NCBI GenBank assembly: GCA_041675885.1 | Contig: JBAYSY010000005.1 | Location: 1-64,000 of the forward strand | Source of the DNA: JBAYSY01 sp041675885 | GTDB lineage: Bacteria > Pseudomonadota > Alphaproteobacteria > Rhodobacterales > Rhodobacteraceae | Direction of reading: 5' to 3' | DNA: 64,000 nucleotides | Shown: positions 18,301-28,007 of the stretch, in pieces | Layout: each line of letters starts with the position of its first letter | Numbering within the stretch: position 1 is the first letter of the stretch | The notes under the pieces: model-generated | Database searches by the model: none | What the model was told of the DNA's origin: nothing | The model's input: the letters and a program-made list of their open reading frames with translations, nothing else | Made by a program: the position numbers and the translations under genes

Positions 18301-21300
18301 CGCATCAAGATCATCCTGCGTGACCGGATAGGTCGCGGTGAAATCCGCGCTCTCGCCGGGCAGGAGCGTGCCTGCGTCAAAGCTCGACTCCGACAGGCCC
18401 GGCAGCGGATCGGTCACGGTCACATCGGTCAGCGTCACGTTGCCGGTGTTCCGCACCGTGAAGCTGTAGGTGATCAGGCCGCCGACCTCGGACGGGCTGC
18501 CCTCGGCCGACTTGACCACGGCAAGCGCCGGGGTCCGGCCGAGACCGACCACGGTCTCGTCGTCGTTCGGCACGTCGGGGTCGTTGCCCGACAGTTCCTC
18601 GACCGGGGTCAAGCCGCCCTCGCCGTCGTCCCACGTGCTGCGGGCGGTGGCCTGGTTCACCACCTGACCACGGTTGATATCATCCTGCGTGACCACATAT
18701 TCCACCACGAACGTCTCGTCCGCACCGGGGGCGAGTTCGGCCACGGCGAAACTGCCCGGCGTGATGCCGTCCAGCGGGTCGGTAATCGCGATATCGTAGA
18801 GGGTCACGTTGCCGGTATTGGTCAGCACCAGCGTATAGGTGATGCTGTCGCCCGCCTCGGCATCGTCGATCTGCGCCGGGTCGGCGGTCTTGACCAGTTG
18901 CATCGCCGGCACCCGGGCAAGCGGCACCACGGTCGGCCCCTCGTCGCCGGTCTCGGTCTCGGACTCATCCGATACCTCCTGCGGCTCGCCGTCCTCGTCG
19001 GTATAGCCGCCGGTGACCGTGGCGCGGTTCTCGACATGGCCGCGTTCGATATCGTCCTGCGTCAGCGTGTAGGCGGCGGTGAAGCTGGTGTCGTCCAGCG
19101 CGCCGGGCGCCAGTTCGTCGATACTGCCCGAGATCGCCACACCGGGGATGAAATCGTCGGTCAGAACCAGATCGGTCAGGGTGACGTTGCCGGTATTCCG
19201 CACCTCGAACCTGTAGCGCAGCACCTCGCCCGCGACCGGGGGCGACGACAGGTCCGTCGCCGTGGTGTCGAGCGCCTTGACCAGCGAGATCCCGGGCGCG
19301 ATCACCAGATCGGTCACCTCGGTATCCTCGGCCCGCACCTCCTGCGGATCATCCTCGCTGTCGCGCCATATGGCCACGACCTCGGCGGTGTTCGTCACCC
19401 CGCCCTCGTTGATTTCCGCCTGGGTCAGCGCATGGGTGCCGGCGAAGTCCCCGCCGCGTTCCATGTCCGGCAGCAGGTCGAAAGCCTGCGTCTCGTCCGT
19501 GGTGAACACCAGCATCCCGTCGATCATGGTGAAGCTTTCCAGCACCACGTTGCCGGTGTTGCGGATGGTGAAGTGATAGACCACCTCTTCGCCAGCCAGC
19601 GGCGGGTTCGACAGGCCGGTGATACCGGCGGTCTTGACCAGTTCCACGCCGGGCACCTGCGGCACCGGCAGCACGGTATCGCCGGGCGTGGTCGGATCGC
19701 CGGGCTCCGGGCTCGACTCCACCGGGGTCAGCGGGCCCGCGGGATCGCCGGGGGTGCCGCCGAAATCGCCGGTCAGACCGGCGCGGTTGCGCACCTCACC
19801 CGCCTGGATGTCGTCCTGCGTGAGTTCGTAACTCGCGGTCAGCACCTCGATCCCGCCGGGGGCAAGCTCGGCAATCGAGAAGCTGGCCGGGTCGATCCCC
19901 GGCAGCGGGTCCGCGACCTCCAGATCGCGCAGCGTGACGTTGCCGGTGTTGGTGACGGTGAAGGTGAACTCGATCACCTCGCCCGGCAGTGGCATTTCCG
20001 GCAGGCTGTCGGCCACGGTCTTGACCAGCGTGACCGCCGGATTCCGGCCAAGGCCGACCACGGTCGGGTCGTCGTTCGGCACATCGGGGTCGTTGCCCGA
20101 CGGCACGTCGAGCGGGTCGCCGGTCGGCGTATCGGCGCGGGCGGTGGCCTGGTTCACCACCTCGCCGTTATCGATATCCTCCTGCGTGACGGTATAGGTC
20201 GCGACCCACGTTTCGGCCGCACCGGGGGCAAGCGTGGCGAGGGTGTAACCGGCCGGGTCGAGGGCCAGCTTCGGGTCGCTCAGCACCAGGTCGGTCAGGG
20301 TGACGTTGCCGGTGTTCTCGACCACGAAGGTATAGGTGATGGTGTCGCCCACCTCGGCCGGGTCGATCATGTCCTGATCGGCGGTCTTGAGCAGGGTCAT
20401 CCCCGGCACCCGGTCGAGCGGCACCGTCACGTCGGAGGTGGCGGGATCGGCGGTCAGCACCTCGGTCGGGTCGTCCGGGTTGGTCCAGTCGCCGGTAACC
20501 TCGGCGGTGTTGTCCCGCTGGCCGTTGTCGATATCCTCCTGCGTGAGGGTATAGCTGCCGGTAAAGCTGGTATTGTCGGTCTGGTCCACCTCAAGCGGGG
20601 TATCGCGGCTGCCGGTGATCGTCACACCGGGCAGCAGGTCGGTCAGCGCAAGGTTCGACAACGGCACGTTGCCGGTATTGGTGATCGCGAACGTATAGGT
20701 GATCTCGTCCCCGGCCTGCGGCGGCGTCTGCAATCCGGTGGTGACCGCCTCCTTGACCAGATCGAGCGCCGGATTGCGCAGAAGCGGCGCCACGGTCGGC
20801 TCGTCATTGTCGAAATCGCTGCCGGAATCGTCCGTCACCGTGGGCGTGGTGGTCGAGCCGGTGTCGGCGGTGACCGTGGCATGGTTCTCCACTTCGCCCG
20901 CTTCGATATCGGCCTGCGTCAGCAGGTAATGCCCGGTCAGGCTGTATTCGGTGGTCCCGCCGCTACCCGGCGCATCGAGCGTGAGGCCCGAGATATCCTC
21001 GTCGAAGACGAAACCCGGCAGGATGTCGGTCAGCACGAGGTTGGTCAGCGGCAGGTTGCCGGTGTTGCGGATGGTGAAGCCGTAGTCGATCCGGTCGCCC
21101 GGCATCAGCGGGCCCGAGGTATCGGTCGTCAGCGTCTTGACCAGCGCGATTGCGGGGTGATGCGGCAGCGGTGTCACCGTGTCGCCCGGCGTCGGGTCGG
21201 AAGGATCGGGGCCCGAGGGAACCGGATCGCTCGGCGTGCCCGAGGGGCTTTCGCCCTCGATCGCCGCCTGGTTGACGACCTCTCCCGCCACGATGTCGGC

Positions 21301-24135
21301 GACGGTCAGGACATAGGTGATCCACAGGCCGTCCGTATCCACGCTACCGACCGGCAGGCTGACGATGCCGCCATGCACCACCGCGCCGGGCAGCGGATCG
21401 GTCAGCACGATGTTTTCCAGCGTGACGTTGCCGATGTTCTCGACCCGGATGTTCCAGCGGATCTCGTCGCCGGGGAAGGCCGGTTCCGGCAGGCTCGCGG
21501 GGTCCAGCTCCTTGTGCAGCAGGAAGTCGGGGTTCTGGTGCAGCGGGGTTTCCACCGATTGTTCGTCCGAGGAAATCGGCGTGTTGCCCGGACCGAAGAC
21601 GGCTTCGGCATGGGCGAGGTTCTCGACCCGGCCCGCGTCGATATCGTCCTGCGTCACCGGATAGGTGGCCTGGAAGGTGTGGTCAGCGCCGGGTTCCAGG
21701 GTGCCGATGGTAAAGGCTCCCGCCGGCGTCATCGTGCCGCCCAGCACATCCTCCACCACCACTTCGCGCAGCGTGGTGTTGCCGGTGTTGGTGACGGTGA
21801 ACCCGTAGGTGATGGTCTCGTCCACCTCGGTGGCCGGGTCGGAGATCGTGTTCGCGATCTCGGTCTTGACCAGCTCCAGCTCCGGCTCGGACAGGGTGTC
21901 GATCCGCACCGTGTCGGTATCGCTGACCGTATCGGCGGGGTCGCCGCCCCAGAGGCCGGTCGTCGTCGCGGTGTTTTCGACAAGGCCGCTGTCGATATCG
22001 TCCTGCGTCAGCGTGTAGGCGGCGTTCAGGGTGATCGAGTCGCCGGGCGCCAGTTCCGGGTGCGGCAGTGACGGATTCCCGGCATCCCATACAAAGCCGG
22101 AGAGGCTGTCCATCGGATCGTCGAGCGTCACATCGACCAGCACCGAATTGCCGGTATTGGTGATCTCGAAGGTGTAGGTGACCACATCCCCCGGCGCGGC
22201 CGCGCCGCCGCCCGCGGGCGTCAGCTCGTAGGTCTTGGCCAGATCGATCCCGTCGGTGAAGGCGGGCGTGACCGTGGCGGAGTCGCTGTCATCCACGTCC
22301 TCGCCGGAATACCGGCCCTCTGCCTCGACCGTGGCGGTGTTGTCATGGGTCAGCGACGCCGCGCGCGGAACTTCGGGCCAGACGCGCAACTGAAGCCTCA
22401 CCGTCGTGTCGGCACCGGCCGCAAGCGTGCCACCGCTGATGATCCGGCCCGGCGCGAAGGGGTTGGCCTCGAACCCCGGGTCGAGGGTCAGCCCGCCCGC
22501 ATTCACCGGGACGATACTGAAACTGCCGGGCGCATCGCTGGTGTCGTAGGTGCCGAAGGACGCCTCCAGCGGGTCGTCGATCACGATATTCGTCACCGGC
22601 TCCAGGCTCGGGTTGGTCACCAGCAGTTCGTAGGTCACCATATAGGAGCCGTTGGTCTGCACCACATGTTCGACGCTTTTGTCCAGCCCGATGCGCGGCT
22701 CGTGGTGTTTCGAGAAGTCGAGGTTGCCGATCTCGTCGGGCCCGGTCACGGCGATCGAGCCGATGGTGTGCTCATCAACCGCAGTGCCGTAGCCGCCGGT
22801 GGGCAGCGCCGCGGCAGGGGTCAGGAAGTCCTCGCTCGGCGAGGCATAGCTGACCTGATACGCGCCCTCGGGCAGCAGCGGGAAGCTGTAGTTGCCGGTG
22901 CCGTCCGTGGTGGTGGTCATCGTGATCGGCGTGCCGTCCTCGGCCGTTCCGGTCAGTTGCACGGTCACGCCCGCGACGCCGGTATCCTCGGCATCCCAGG
23001 CATCATTACGGTCGAAGTCGCGGAAAATCCCGCCCGACAGCGTGGCGGTTTGCACGGTGACCGTATCGGTGCTGGTCATGGTGCCGGGGTCGTCCGGGAA
23101 AGATTCCGTGGTGACACTCGCGGTGTTCGACACCACCTCGTTATCGGCATCAACCGAGACCACCTTGACCGGGATCGACACGCTCACCACGTCGCCCGGC
23201 GCCATCTCACCGATGAAGCACGACAGTTCGCGGCCGGAAATATCGCAACTGCCGATGTCGCCGGTCGTCACCGGGGCGCCGGTCACCTCGACATTCGCGG
23301 GCAGGATATCGGTCAGTTCCACCCCTTCGGCGGTGCCCATCTGGTTCTCGACCGTAATCTCCCAGTTGAAACCCTCGCGCAGCATCAGCGGTGTCGGCGC
23401 GTCGTTGGTCTTGCTCACGACCAGATCGACCCGCTCACGCACGGTGGTGGATTCGGTCACGCTGTTGTTGCCGGCGAACTCGTGGCCCGCTGTGGTCTCG
23501 CGCGACTTGACGACGGCGCTGTTGATCCAGGTGCCGCGCTCAAGCGCCTTCATCTCGACCCCGATCACCCGCGTCTCGTTCGCGGGCATGTAGCCGAGCG
23601 TGCAGGTCAGCGTGCCGCCCGCCGTGTCCGCCACGGTGCCTGCGGTCTCACAGACCATCCCCGCCCTGTCGGTGATCGAAACAAAGCTCAGCCCATCGGT
23701 CGGGAAGGTATCGAGCAGTTCGACCTCAAAGGCGGCCGAGGGGCCGCGGTTGGTCACGGTGATGCGATAGGCGGTGTTCTGGCCGCTTTCCACCGGGTCG
23801 GTGTCGTCGGTCTTGTTGATGACGAGATCGAGCACCGGCTCCCGCACGACAAGCAGCAGGTCGTCGGTATTGTCGGCCTGATCCTCGGCGCGTTCCTCGG
23901 TCGTGGTCGAGACCGCGGCGGTGTTGAGCAGCTCCTGCCCGGCCTGAAGGTCGGTCGGGATCACCCGGATGGTGACCGTCTGCTGCGAGCCGTTGGCGAT
24001 GCGGCCGAGGTTGCATTCCACCGTATCGCCGGAGGCGGTGATGGCACCCGGGGCAGGCATGGCGGAACAACTGCCGCTGCTGGACGTGGCGGAGACAAAG
24101 CGCACGCCTGCGGGCAGGGTGTCGATCACCGTCAC
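15337..24135 (-). CDS. Giant DUF11/DUF7507-like repeat surface protein, part downstream of the amber codon
   Basis: This reading frame continues the gene starting at 26319 but lies after an in-frame TAG at 24289-24291. The frame is fully open from 24288 to 15337 without another stop. The first plausible in-frame start is a GTG at 24135 with no visible ribosome site, so independent expression is doubtful. The 2,932 residues hold more DUF11 units, an SdrD-B-like domain (GGIFRDFDRNDAWDAEDTGV), then at least 15 tandem units of about 124 aa with the core TNTGNVTLTDVTVTDPLPGL, typical of DUF7507. The C-terminus has another SdrD-like module (VLGRVFDDRNQDGHMTR) and an OmpA-like end. It overlaps the barrel gene by one base. 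Confidence 0.75.
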   Translation of the reverse strand: MTVIDTLPAGVRFVSATSSSGSCSAMPAPGAITASGDTVECNLGRIANGSQQTVTIRVIPTDLQAGQELLNTAAVSTTTEERAEDQADNTDDLLLVVREPVLDLVINKTDDTDPVESGQNTAYRITVTNRGPSAAFEVELLDTFPTDGLSFVSITDRAGMVCETAGTVADTAGGTLTCTLGYMPANETRVIGVEMKALERGTWINSAVVKSRETTAGHEFAGNNSVTESTTVRERVDLVVSKTNDAPTPLMLREGFNWEITVENQMGTAEGVELTDILPANVEVTGAPVTTGDIGSCDISGRELSCFIGEMAPGDVVSVSIPVKVVSVDADNEVVSNTASVTTESFPDDPGTMTSTDTVTVQTATLSGGIFRDFDRNDAWDAEDTGVAGVTVQLTGTAEDGTPITMTTTTDGTGNYSFPLLPEGAYQVSYASPSEDFLTPAAALPTGGYGTAVDEHTIGSIAVTGPDEIGNLDFSKHHEPRIGLDKSVEHVVQTNGSYMVTYELLVTNPSLEPVTNIVIDDPLEASFGTYDTSDAPGSFSIVPVNAGGLTLDPGFEANPFAPGRIISGGTLAAGADTTVRLQLRVWPEVPRAASLTHDNTATVEAEGRYSGEDVDDSDSATVTPAFTDGIDLAKTYELTPAGGGAAAPGDVVTYTFEITNTGNSVLVDVTLDDPMDSLSGFVWDAGNPSLPHPELAPGDSITLNAAYTLTQDDIDSGLVENTATTTGLWGGDPADTVSDTDTVRIDTLSEPELELVKTEIANTISDPATEVDETITYGFTVTNTGNTTLREVVVEDVLGGTMTPAGAFTIGTLEPGADHTFQATYPVTQDDIDAGRVENLAHAEAVFGPGNTPISSDEQSVETPLHQNPDFLLHKELDPASLPEPAFPGDEIRWNIRVENIGNVTLENIVLTDPLPGAVVHGGIVSLPVGSVDTDGLWITYVLTVADIVAGEVVNQAAIEGESPSGTPSDPVPSGPDPSDPTPGDTVTPLPHHPAIALVKTLTTDTSGPLMPGDRIDYGFTIRNTGNLPLTNLVLTDILPGFVFDEDISGLTLDAPGSGGTTEYSLTGHYLLTQADIEAGEVENHATVTADTGSTTTPTVTDDSGSDFDNDEPTVAPLLRNPALDLVKEAVTTGLQTPPQAGDEITYTFAITNTGNVPLSNLALTDLLPGVTITGSRDTPLEVDQTDNTSFTGSYTLTQEDIDNGQRDNTAEVTGDWTNPDDPTEVLTADPATSDVTVPLDRVPGMTLLKTADQDMIDPAEVGDTITYTFVVENTGNVTLTDLVLSDPKLALDPAGYTLATLAPGAAETWVATYTVTQEDIDNGEVVNQATARADTPTGDPLDVPSGNDPDVPNDDPTVVGLGRNPAVTLVKTVADSLPEMPLPGEVIEFTFTVTNTGNVTLRDLEVADPLPGIDPASFSIAELAPGGIEVLTASYELTQDDIQAGEVRNRAGLTGDFGGTPGDPAGPLTPVESSPEPGDPTTPGDTVLPVPQVPGVELVKTAGITGLSNPPLAGEEVVYHFTIRNTGNVVLESFTMIDGMLVFTTDETQAFDLLPDMERGGDFAGTHALTQAEINEGGVTNTAEVVAIWRDSEDDPQEVRAEDTEVTDLVIAPGISLVKALDTTATDLSSPPVAGEVLRYRFEVRNTGNVTLTDLVLTDDFIPGVAISGSIDELAPGALDDTSFTAAYTLTQDDIERGHVENRATVTGGYTDEDGEPQEVSDESETETGDEGPTVVPLARVPAMQLVKTADPAQIDDAEAGDSITYTLVLTNTGNVTLYDIAITDPLDGITPGSFAVAELAPGADETFVVEYVVTQDDINRGQVVNQATARSTWDDGEGGLTPVEELSGNDPDVPNDDETVVGLGRTPALAVVKSAEGSPSEVGGLITYSFTVRNTGNVTLTDVTVTDPLPGLSESSFDAGTLLPGESADFTATYPVTQDDLDAGEVVNQATGDAVFDDGGGSPVPVTDLSGETEEDDDPTVTPLTQLPGIELVKDANALALTDPAVIGQEIIYSFAVTNTGNVTLTDVTLADDLPGLVLDGGPIPALAPGVTDDDTFTARYAITQDDITAGRVENLASVTGTWGTDLATGEPRQVGDESGVEVPVASSPAVALVKTASTSVPAGDLAVGDTISYAFAVTNTGNVPLTDLVIADDLPGIVLAGGPLDVLDPGETDSDTFTASYVITQADIDRGHVENTATVTGQYTDAGGVPVEVTDISGATVDDDDPTRVDLPQAATIELVKAADATGLQGPPQVGDEIRYAFAITNSGTVTLFNVELTDALPGIQLSGAPIPELAPGETDTDSFSATYSLTQEDLDAGQVENRALVSASHGDPDNPGTVTADSFTDQGVDGPTVVGIDQTPGIALVKTADDSGVQIPPEPGDIITYAFTVTNTGNVTLTDVTVIDDLPGLVMSGGPIPSLAPGAADSDSFTASYAITAEDIARTRVENQALAQGHYTTGDGTPATAEAVSGTGSGNHDITVVDIGHPELALTIGIDRIIDHDGDGVTGPGDEVVFRFTVENTGTLPLTEVNIDGSRLSLPLPGLSCQPVTLAVGETATLVCTGASHIVTAGDVATGTISQEAIAQGRAGSEVVVDSNFSSVSTPVSTGGIALEKIAGVSRAVVGDVVPWTITVTNAAGGLPLTARLVDVLPQGFVYRSGTARIGGVATEPTGNSRNLAFDEVSVAPGTSVEVTLETLVTSAVQPGAHTNRARLYSRQTGAPVSPEATAIVRVEADGVFQCSTVLGRVFDDRNQDGHMTRSGSEKGLPNVRLVTPNGIAILTDEHGRFSVPCAAMPRNIGGNFMLRLDERTLPAGFRLTTENPRVVRVTQGMVTRLDFGATLSRLVRIDLAANAFAEGRMRPELAEGLRRMVSELRDTPAMLRITWRQGAEPVDEARRHLRLVERELRRLWPANGRYQLNVETVIERGVR
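16700..22200 (-). repeat. Coding tandem repeats (about 372 bases, 15 units)
   Basis: The core [T/R]YxFxxxNTGNxxLxxxxxxDxLPG recurs 15 times, at a mean spacing of about 372 bases between roughly 22170 and 16960. A sixteenth, weaker unit follows at about 16560. Conserved framing phrases include LTQDDIDxGxVENxA and DDDPTVVxL. Units are clearly diverged rather than identical, but stretches such as TNTGNVTLTD are repeated nearly verbatim. Confidence 0.85.
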
Positions 24136-24288
24136 GTCGTCGGCGCCGCTGCGGCCGTCGCGCCTTACCCCGGCGGCAAGCGTGTAGATCAGTTCCTGCC
24201 CGGCGACGGGTTCGCTGTGCGGGCTGGTCTTGGTGATGAAGACGTCGGTGACCGGCTCGACCGCGTAGGGGACCGAAGCGGCATTGTT

Positions 24289-26319
24289 CTACACGTCCGG
24301 ATCGGGGGTCGTCGTCGAGAAGGCTTCGGCGGTGTTGGTCCGGTCGGCCGCATCGCCACCCGCCAGAACCTCGACGGTGATCTCGGGGCAATCCGTGGTG
24401 CAGACCGGCAGGTTCGCAGCATCGCAGCGCAGGTTGGCGGCGAAATCACCATCGGGGTTCACGGTGCAGACGAAGCCAGCGGGGGCAGAGACACTGACGG
24501 CAGCGGGGTCCACGATGGGCGCAAGCCGGTCGGTCAGCACCACGTTCAACGCCTCGGCAGGCCCCACGTTCTGCAAGCCGATGGTGAAGATCACGGGCTC
24601 GCCCGATTCGAAGCTGGCGCCATTGACCGATTTGCTTACGCTGACATCGGCCCAGTTTTCGCCCGCCGCGCTGGTCACGTTGGTCGTGGTGGTGTTGTTG
24701 CCAAGGTCTTCGTCGTCGATGTTGTAGGCGGGCGAGCCGACCGTCATCCCGTTCGAGATCGCGCCTTCTTCCGTCACCAGCGCGGTCAGCGTGATGTTGC
24801 CGGTGGCACCGCCGGGCGCAAGCGGGCTTGCTTCCGTGTAAAGCGACGGGGCCTCGCAGACGACATCCATCGGGCCGACCAGCGGGGACGCCTCGCTCGC
24901 GATCGGGCAGGTCCAGCCCGAGGGTGCGTTGATGCTGGTCACCGACAGCCCGGCGGGCAGGTGGTCGGTCATGGTCATCGGGCCGTAAAAACCCGCCGTG
25001 CCCGCGTTGCTTGCCCGGATGGTGAAATCGTAGCTGTTGCCCACCGTCACCAGCCCGCGCGCCGGGCCGGACTTGTTCGCGACCAGATCGACCGTGGGTT
25101 CGACGATCGACACCGGCGTGTCGCTGGCGGTGTTGTTGTTCGGGTTGACGTCGTTCGCGGCCGTAATCGCCGCCTCGTTCCGGACACCCGCGCCGGTGGC
25201 CACGGCCTCGGCCACGATCTGGATCGGCGTGGCGTAGCCGCCGGGCGAGCCGCCTTCGGGATAGGTGCAGGTGACGGTGCCGCCGATGGCCTCGCAGCTC
25301 CAGCCGCCCGGCTCGGTCACGCTGACGAACTCGTAGTTCGCGGGCAGCGTGTCGGTGATGGTGGCCGCCCCCGGCGGGCTGCCCACGTAACCCGGGGTCA
25401 GCGTGAAGGTGACCTGATCGCCCCGCAGGATCTGCGCGCCCGAGGGGCTGCGGCTTTTCGACAGCACATAGTCGGTGCCGGGCAGAATCTCGATGTCCTG
25501 CACCGCGCTGTCGTTGCTGTTGTCCGGGTCTTCGGGGTTTGAGCCGCTCAGCGCCGCGGCGATGACCACATTCGACGCATCCGCCGTGGTGACCTGCGTC
25601 GAGAAGTCGAGCGTGACGGAATCGCCCACCGGGATCTCGTCGGTGACCGTGCAGGTGACATTGCCGCCCGCGACCTCGCAGATACCGGGCAGCGTGACGA
25701 AAGAGGGCGAAAGGCCGGTCGGCAGCGGGAAGGTCAGCACCGTGCCCTGCGACGGATAAGGGCCGTTGTTGGTGACGGTGGCGCTGAAGCTGGCGAAATC
25801 GCCGGACTGGACCGGGCTGACCCCGGCCAGCGTGAGTTCGAGATCGGTGCCCAGATAGACGGTGGTGGATTCCGAGTTCGACGGCCCGTCGTCCCCCATC
25901 TGCCCGGCGACGGTGAAGGTCTGGCTGGCCCCCATCGGCCGCACCAGGATCGCACCCTCGATCCCCTGGGTCGCCGCCAGCGCCGGCACGTCGCAGGTGA
26001 CGGTCAGCGGCCCGTCGAGCGGCGGCTCCCCCGCCGGATCGGGCAGACAGTTCAGAAGACCGCCGGTGAATCCCTCGTATCGCGAGGCGCCGGGGATGGT
26101 GAAACTTACCGTCGTGGCCGGGGCGCCGGAACTGCTGCTCGCATTGCTGATGCGCGTGGTATAAGGCACGAGGCCCCCGGCCGCGATCGGGTCGTAATCG
26201 GCGCCGCCAATGCCGGTGTCGCGCAGATCGAAGGTCCAGCTCTGGGCATGAACGGGTGCCGCGGCGAACATGGCAAGGCAGAACAACGAGACTTTAAGCC
26301 CCCAAGCCGACTGGCGCAT
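24289..26319 (-). pseudogene. Giant DUF11 repeat surface protein, N-terminal part ending at an in-frame TAG
   Basis: It starts at ATG 26319 behind gaaggg and has a signal peptide (KVSLFCLAMFAAAPVHAQ). The 676 residues are DUF11-type units: VQSGDFASFSATVTNNGPYP, VDLVANKSGPARGLVTVGNS and VSKSVNGASFESGEPVIF. They stop at TTTPDPDV, exactly where family members normally read on into an N-N-x-A segment. After TAG the same frame gives NNAASVPYAVEPVTDVFITK, a perfect continuation of the unit. The whole gene would therefore be 26319 to 15337, about 3,660 residues. Sequencing error, recent nonsense mutation (for example from GAG or CAG) or readthrough are all possible. Confidence 0.75.
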
Positions 26320-26755
26320 CACAATACCCTTCAGTCCCCCGACGACCTTTTCCGGCCGCCAAATTCTTGTTTCCCGCGTCGGCGCCCGCAGGCACCGGAC
26401 TACCGGCAATCAGATCGGTCAAATGACTCGCACCGCACCCGAATGCAACCTATGGCTGCGCTTCGGCAGCCTGATTCATGTCGTGGATAGCGAAATGCCC
26501 TCCCGATGCAATGCCCTGCGGCCCTGTTGCGCAGAAACAGTCGGGGTGTGATTCTGAAGGCACAGGACGAAATTCGCGCAAAGGGCTGTGCATCGCGCCG
26601 CCACTCCGGCCGGAAACGCACCCCGCAGGGCTGTCGCGGCGCACCGAAGCCTGTTCCGTTCCCGGCGCGGCATGATACGCTGTCCCCGCATCGGACAGGC
26701 GGCGACCGCCACCCGCCGCGCTGGCCGTTCCGGCCCGGCCGAGGAGGAAATGCCG
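26320..26755. promoter_or_regulatory. Divergent intergenic region, giant repeat gene / bkd operon
   Basis: This 436-base spacer must hold the promoters of both the minus-strand repeat-protein gene and the plus-strand bkd operon. No gene or clear operator was recognised. The ribosome site GGAGG at 26743-26747 favours the ATG at 26756 (8-base spacing) over the one at 26750 for bkdA1. Confidence 0.4.
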
Positions 26756-28006
26756 ATGGACGACGACGCCCACGACCTGCCGCCGCTCCGGCTTACCGTT
26801 CCCGAACCCGAGGTGCGGCCCGGCGGGCAGCCCGATTTCTCGCATGTCTCGATCCCGCCCGCGGGCGCGGTGCGCCGCCCCGAGGTGGACGCCGACCCCG
26901 AGTCGATCCGCGACCTTGCCTTCACCATCATCCGGGTGCTGAACCGGCAGGGCGAGGCGGTGGGGCCATGGGCCGAAGGGCTTGACCTTTCGGACGACGA
27001 TCTGCGGGCCGGGCTGCGGCACATGATGCTGCTGCGCGCCTATGATGCGCGGATGCTGATGGCGCAGCGCCAGCAGAAGACCAGCTTTTACATGCAGCAT
27101 CTGGGCGAGGAGGCGGTCTCCTGCGCCTTCCGGCGGGCGCTGAACCCGGGCGACATGAACTTTCCGACCTACCGGCAGGCCGGGCTGCTGATCGCGGGCG
27201 GCTATCCGCTCGGGATGATGATGAACCAGGTCTATTCCAACGCCGAAGACCCGGTGCGCGGGCGGCAACTGCCGGTGATGTATTCCTCGAAGGAACACGG
27301 GTTCTTCTCGATCTCGGGCAACCTTGCGACGCAGTATATCCAGGCGGTGGGCTGGGCGATGGCCTCGGCCATTTCGGGCGACCGCAAGATCGCGGTGGGC
27401 TGGATCGGCGACGGTTCCACCGCCGAAAGCGATTTCCACGCCGCGCTGGTCTTCGCCTCGACCTACAAGGCGCCGGTGGTGCTGAACATCGTCAACAACC
27501 AGTGGGCGATCTCGACCTTTCAGGGCATCGCGCGGGGCGGATCGGGCACTTTCGCGGCGCGCGGCCACGGTTTCGGCATCCCGGCGCTGCGGGTGGACGG
27601 CAACGACTGGCTGGCGGTGCTGGCGGCGGCGCGATGGGCGACGGAACGGGCGCGGCGCAACCTTGGGCCGACACTGGTCGAATACGTCACCTATCGCGCC
27701 GGGGGGCATTCCACCTCGGACGATCCTTCGGCCTATCGCCCGGCCGAGGAAAGCGCCGCCTGGCCGCTGGGCGACCCGATCCTGCGGATGAAGAACCACC
27801 TGATCGCCCGCGGCATCTGGTCCGGGGACCGCCACACCCAGGCCGAGGCCGAGGTCATGGCCGAGGTCATCGCCGCCCAGAAGGAGGCCGAGGCCATCGG
27901 CACCCTGCATCAGGGCCAGCGGCCAAGCCCGAGCGACATGTTCGAAGACGTCTATGCCGAGATGCCGCCGCATCTGCTGCGGCAGCGTCAGGAAGCGGGG
28001 TTCTGA
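26756..28006 (+). CDS. bkdA1: 2-oxoisovalerate dehydrogenase E1 alpha subunit
   Basis: Thiamine-diphosphate-dependent decarboxylase subunit of the branched-chain 2-oxoacid dehydrogenase complex; it degrades the 2-oxoacids of valine, leucine and isoleucine. The 416-aa length and the long N-terminal arm (PPLRLTVPEPEVRPGGQPDF) match Pseudomonas-type BkdA1 rather than the shorter pyruvate or acetoin E1 alpha. The TPP motif spans WIGDGSTAESDFH to NIVNNQWAIS. The phosphorylation-loop equivalent is YRAGGHSTSDDPSAYRP. It ends one base before the E1 beta start, so the operon is tight. Confidence 0.95.
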   Translation: MDDDAHDLPPLRLTVPEPEVRPGGQPDFSHVSIPPAGAVRRPEVDADPESIRDLAFTIIRVLNRQGEAVGPWAEGLDLSDDDLRAGLRHMMLLRAYDARMLMAQRQQKTSFYMQHLGEEAVSCAFRRALNPGDMNFPTYRQAGLLIAGGYPLGMMMNQVYSNAEDPVRGRQLPVMYSSKEHGFFSISGNLATQYIQAVGWAMASAISGDRKIAVGWIGDGSTAESDFHAALVFASTYKAPVVLNIVNNQWAISTFQGIARGGSGTFAARGHGFGIPALRVDGNDWLAVLAAARWATERARRNLGPTLVEYVTYRAGGHSTSDDPSAYRPAEESAAWPLGDPILRMKNHLIARGIWSGDRHTQAEAEVMAEVIAAQKEAEAIGTLHQGQRPSPSDMFEDVYAEMPPHLLRQRQEAGF

Positions 28007-28007
28007 C

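Noticed and set aside
24136..24291. Frameshift as cause of the break in the giant repeat gene
   Set aside because: Codon phase is identical on both sides of the stop, so one substitution explains it; no insertion or deletion is needed.
16429..25542. Long antisense open frames (about 1,880 and 1,065 codons) across the giant repeat gene
   Set aside because: Same effect of biased codon use; the translations are Arg/Gly/Asp/His-rich and show no family features.
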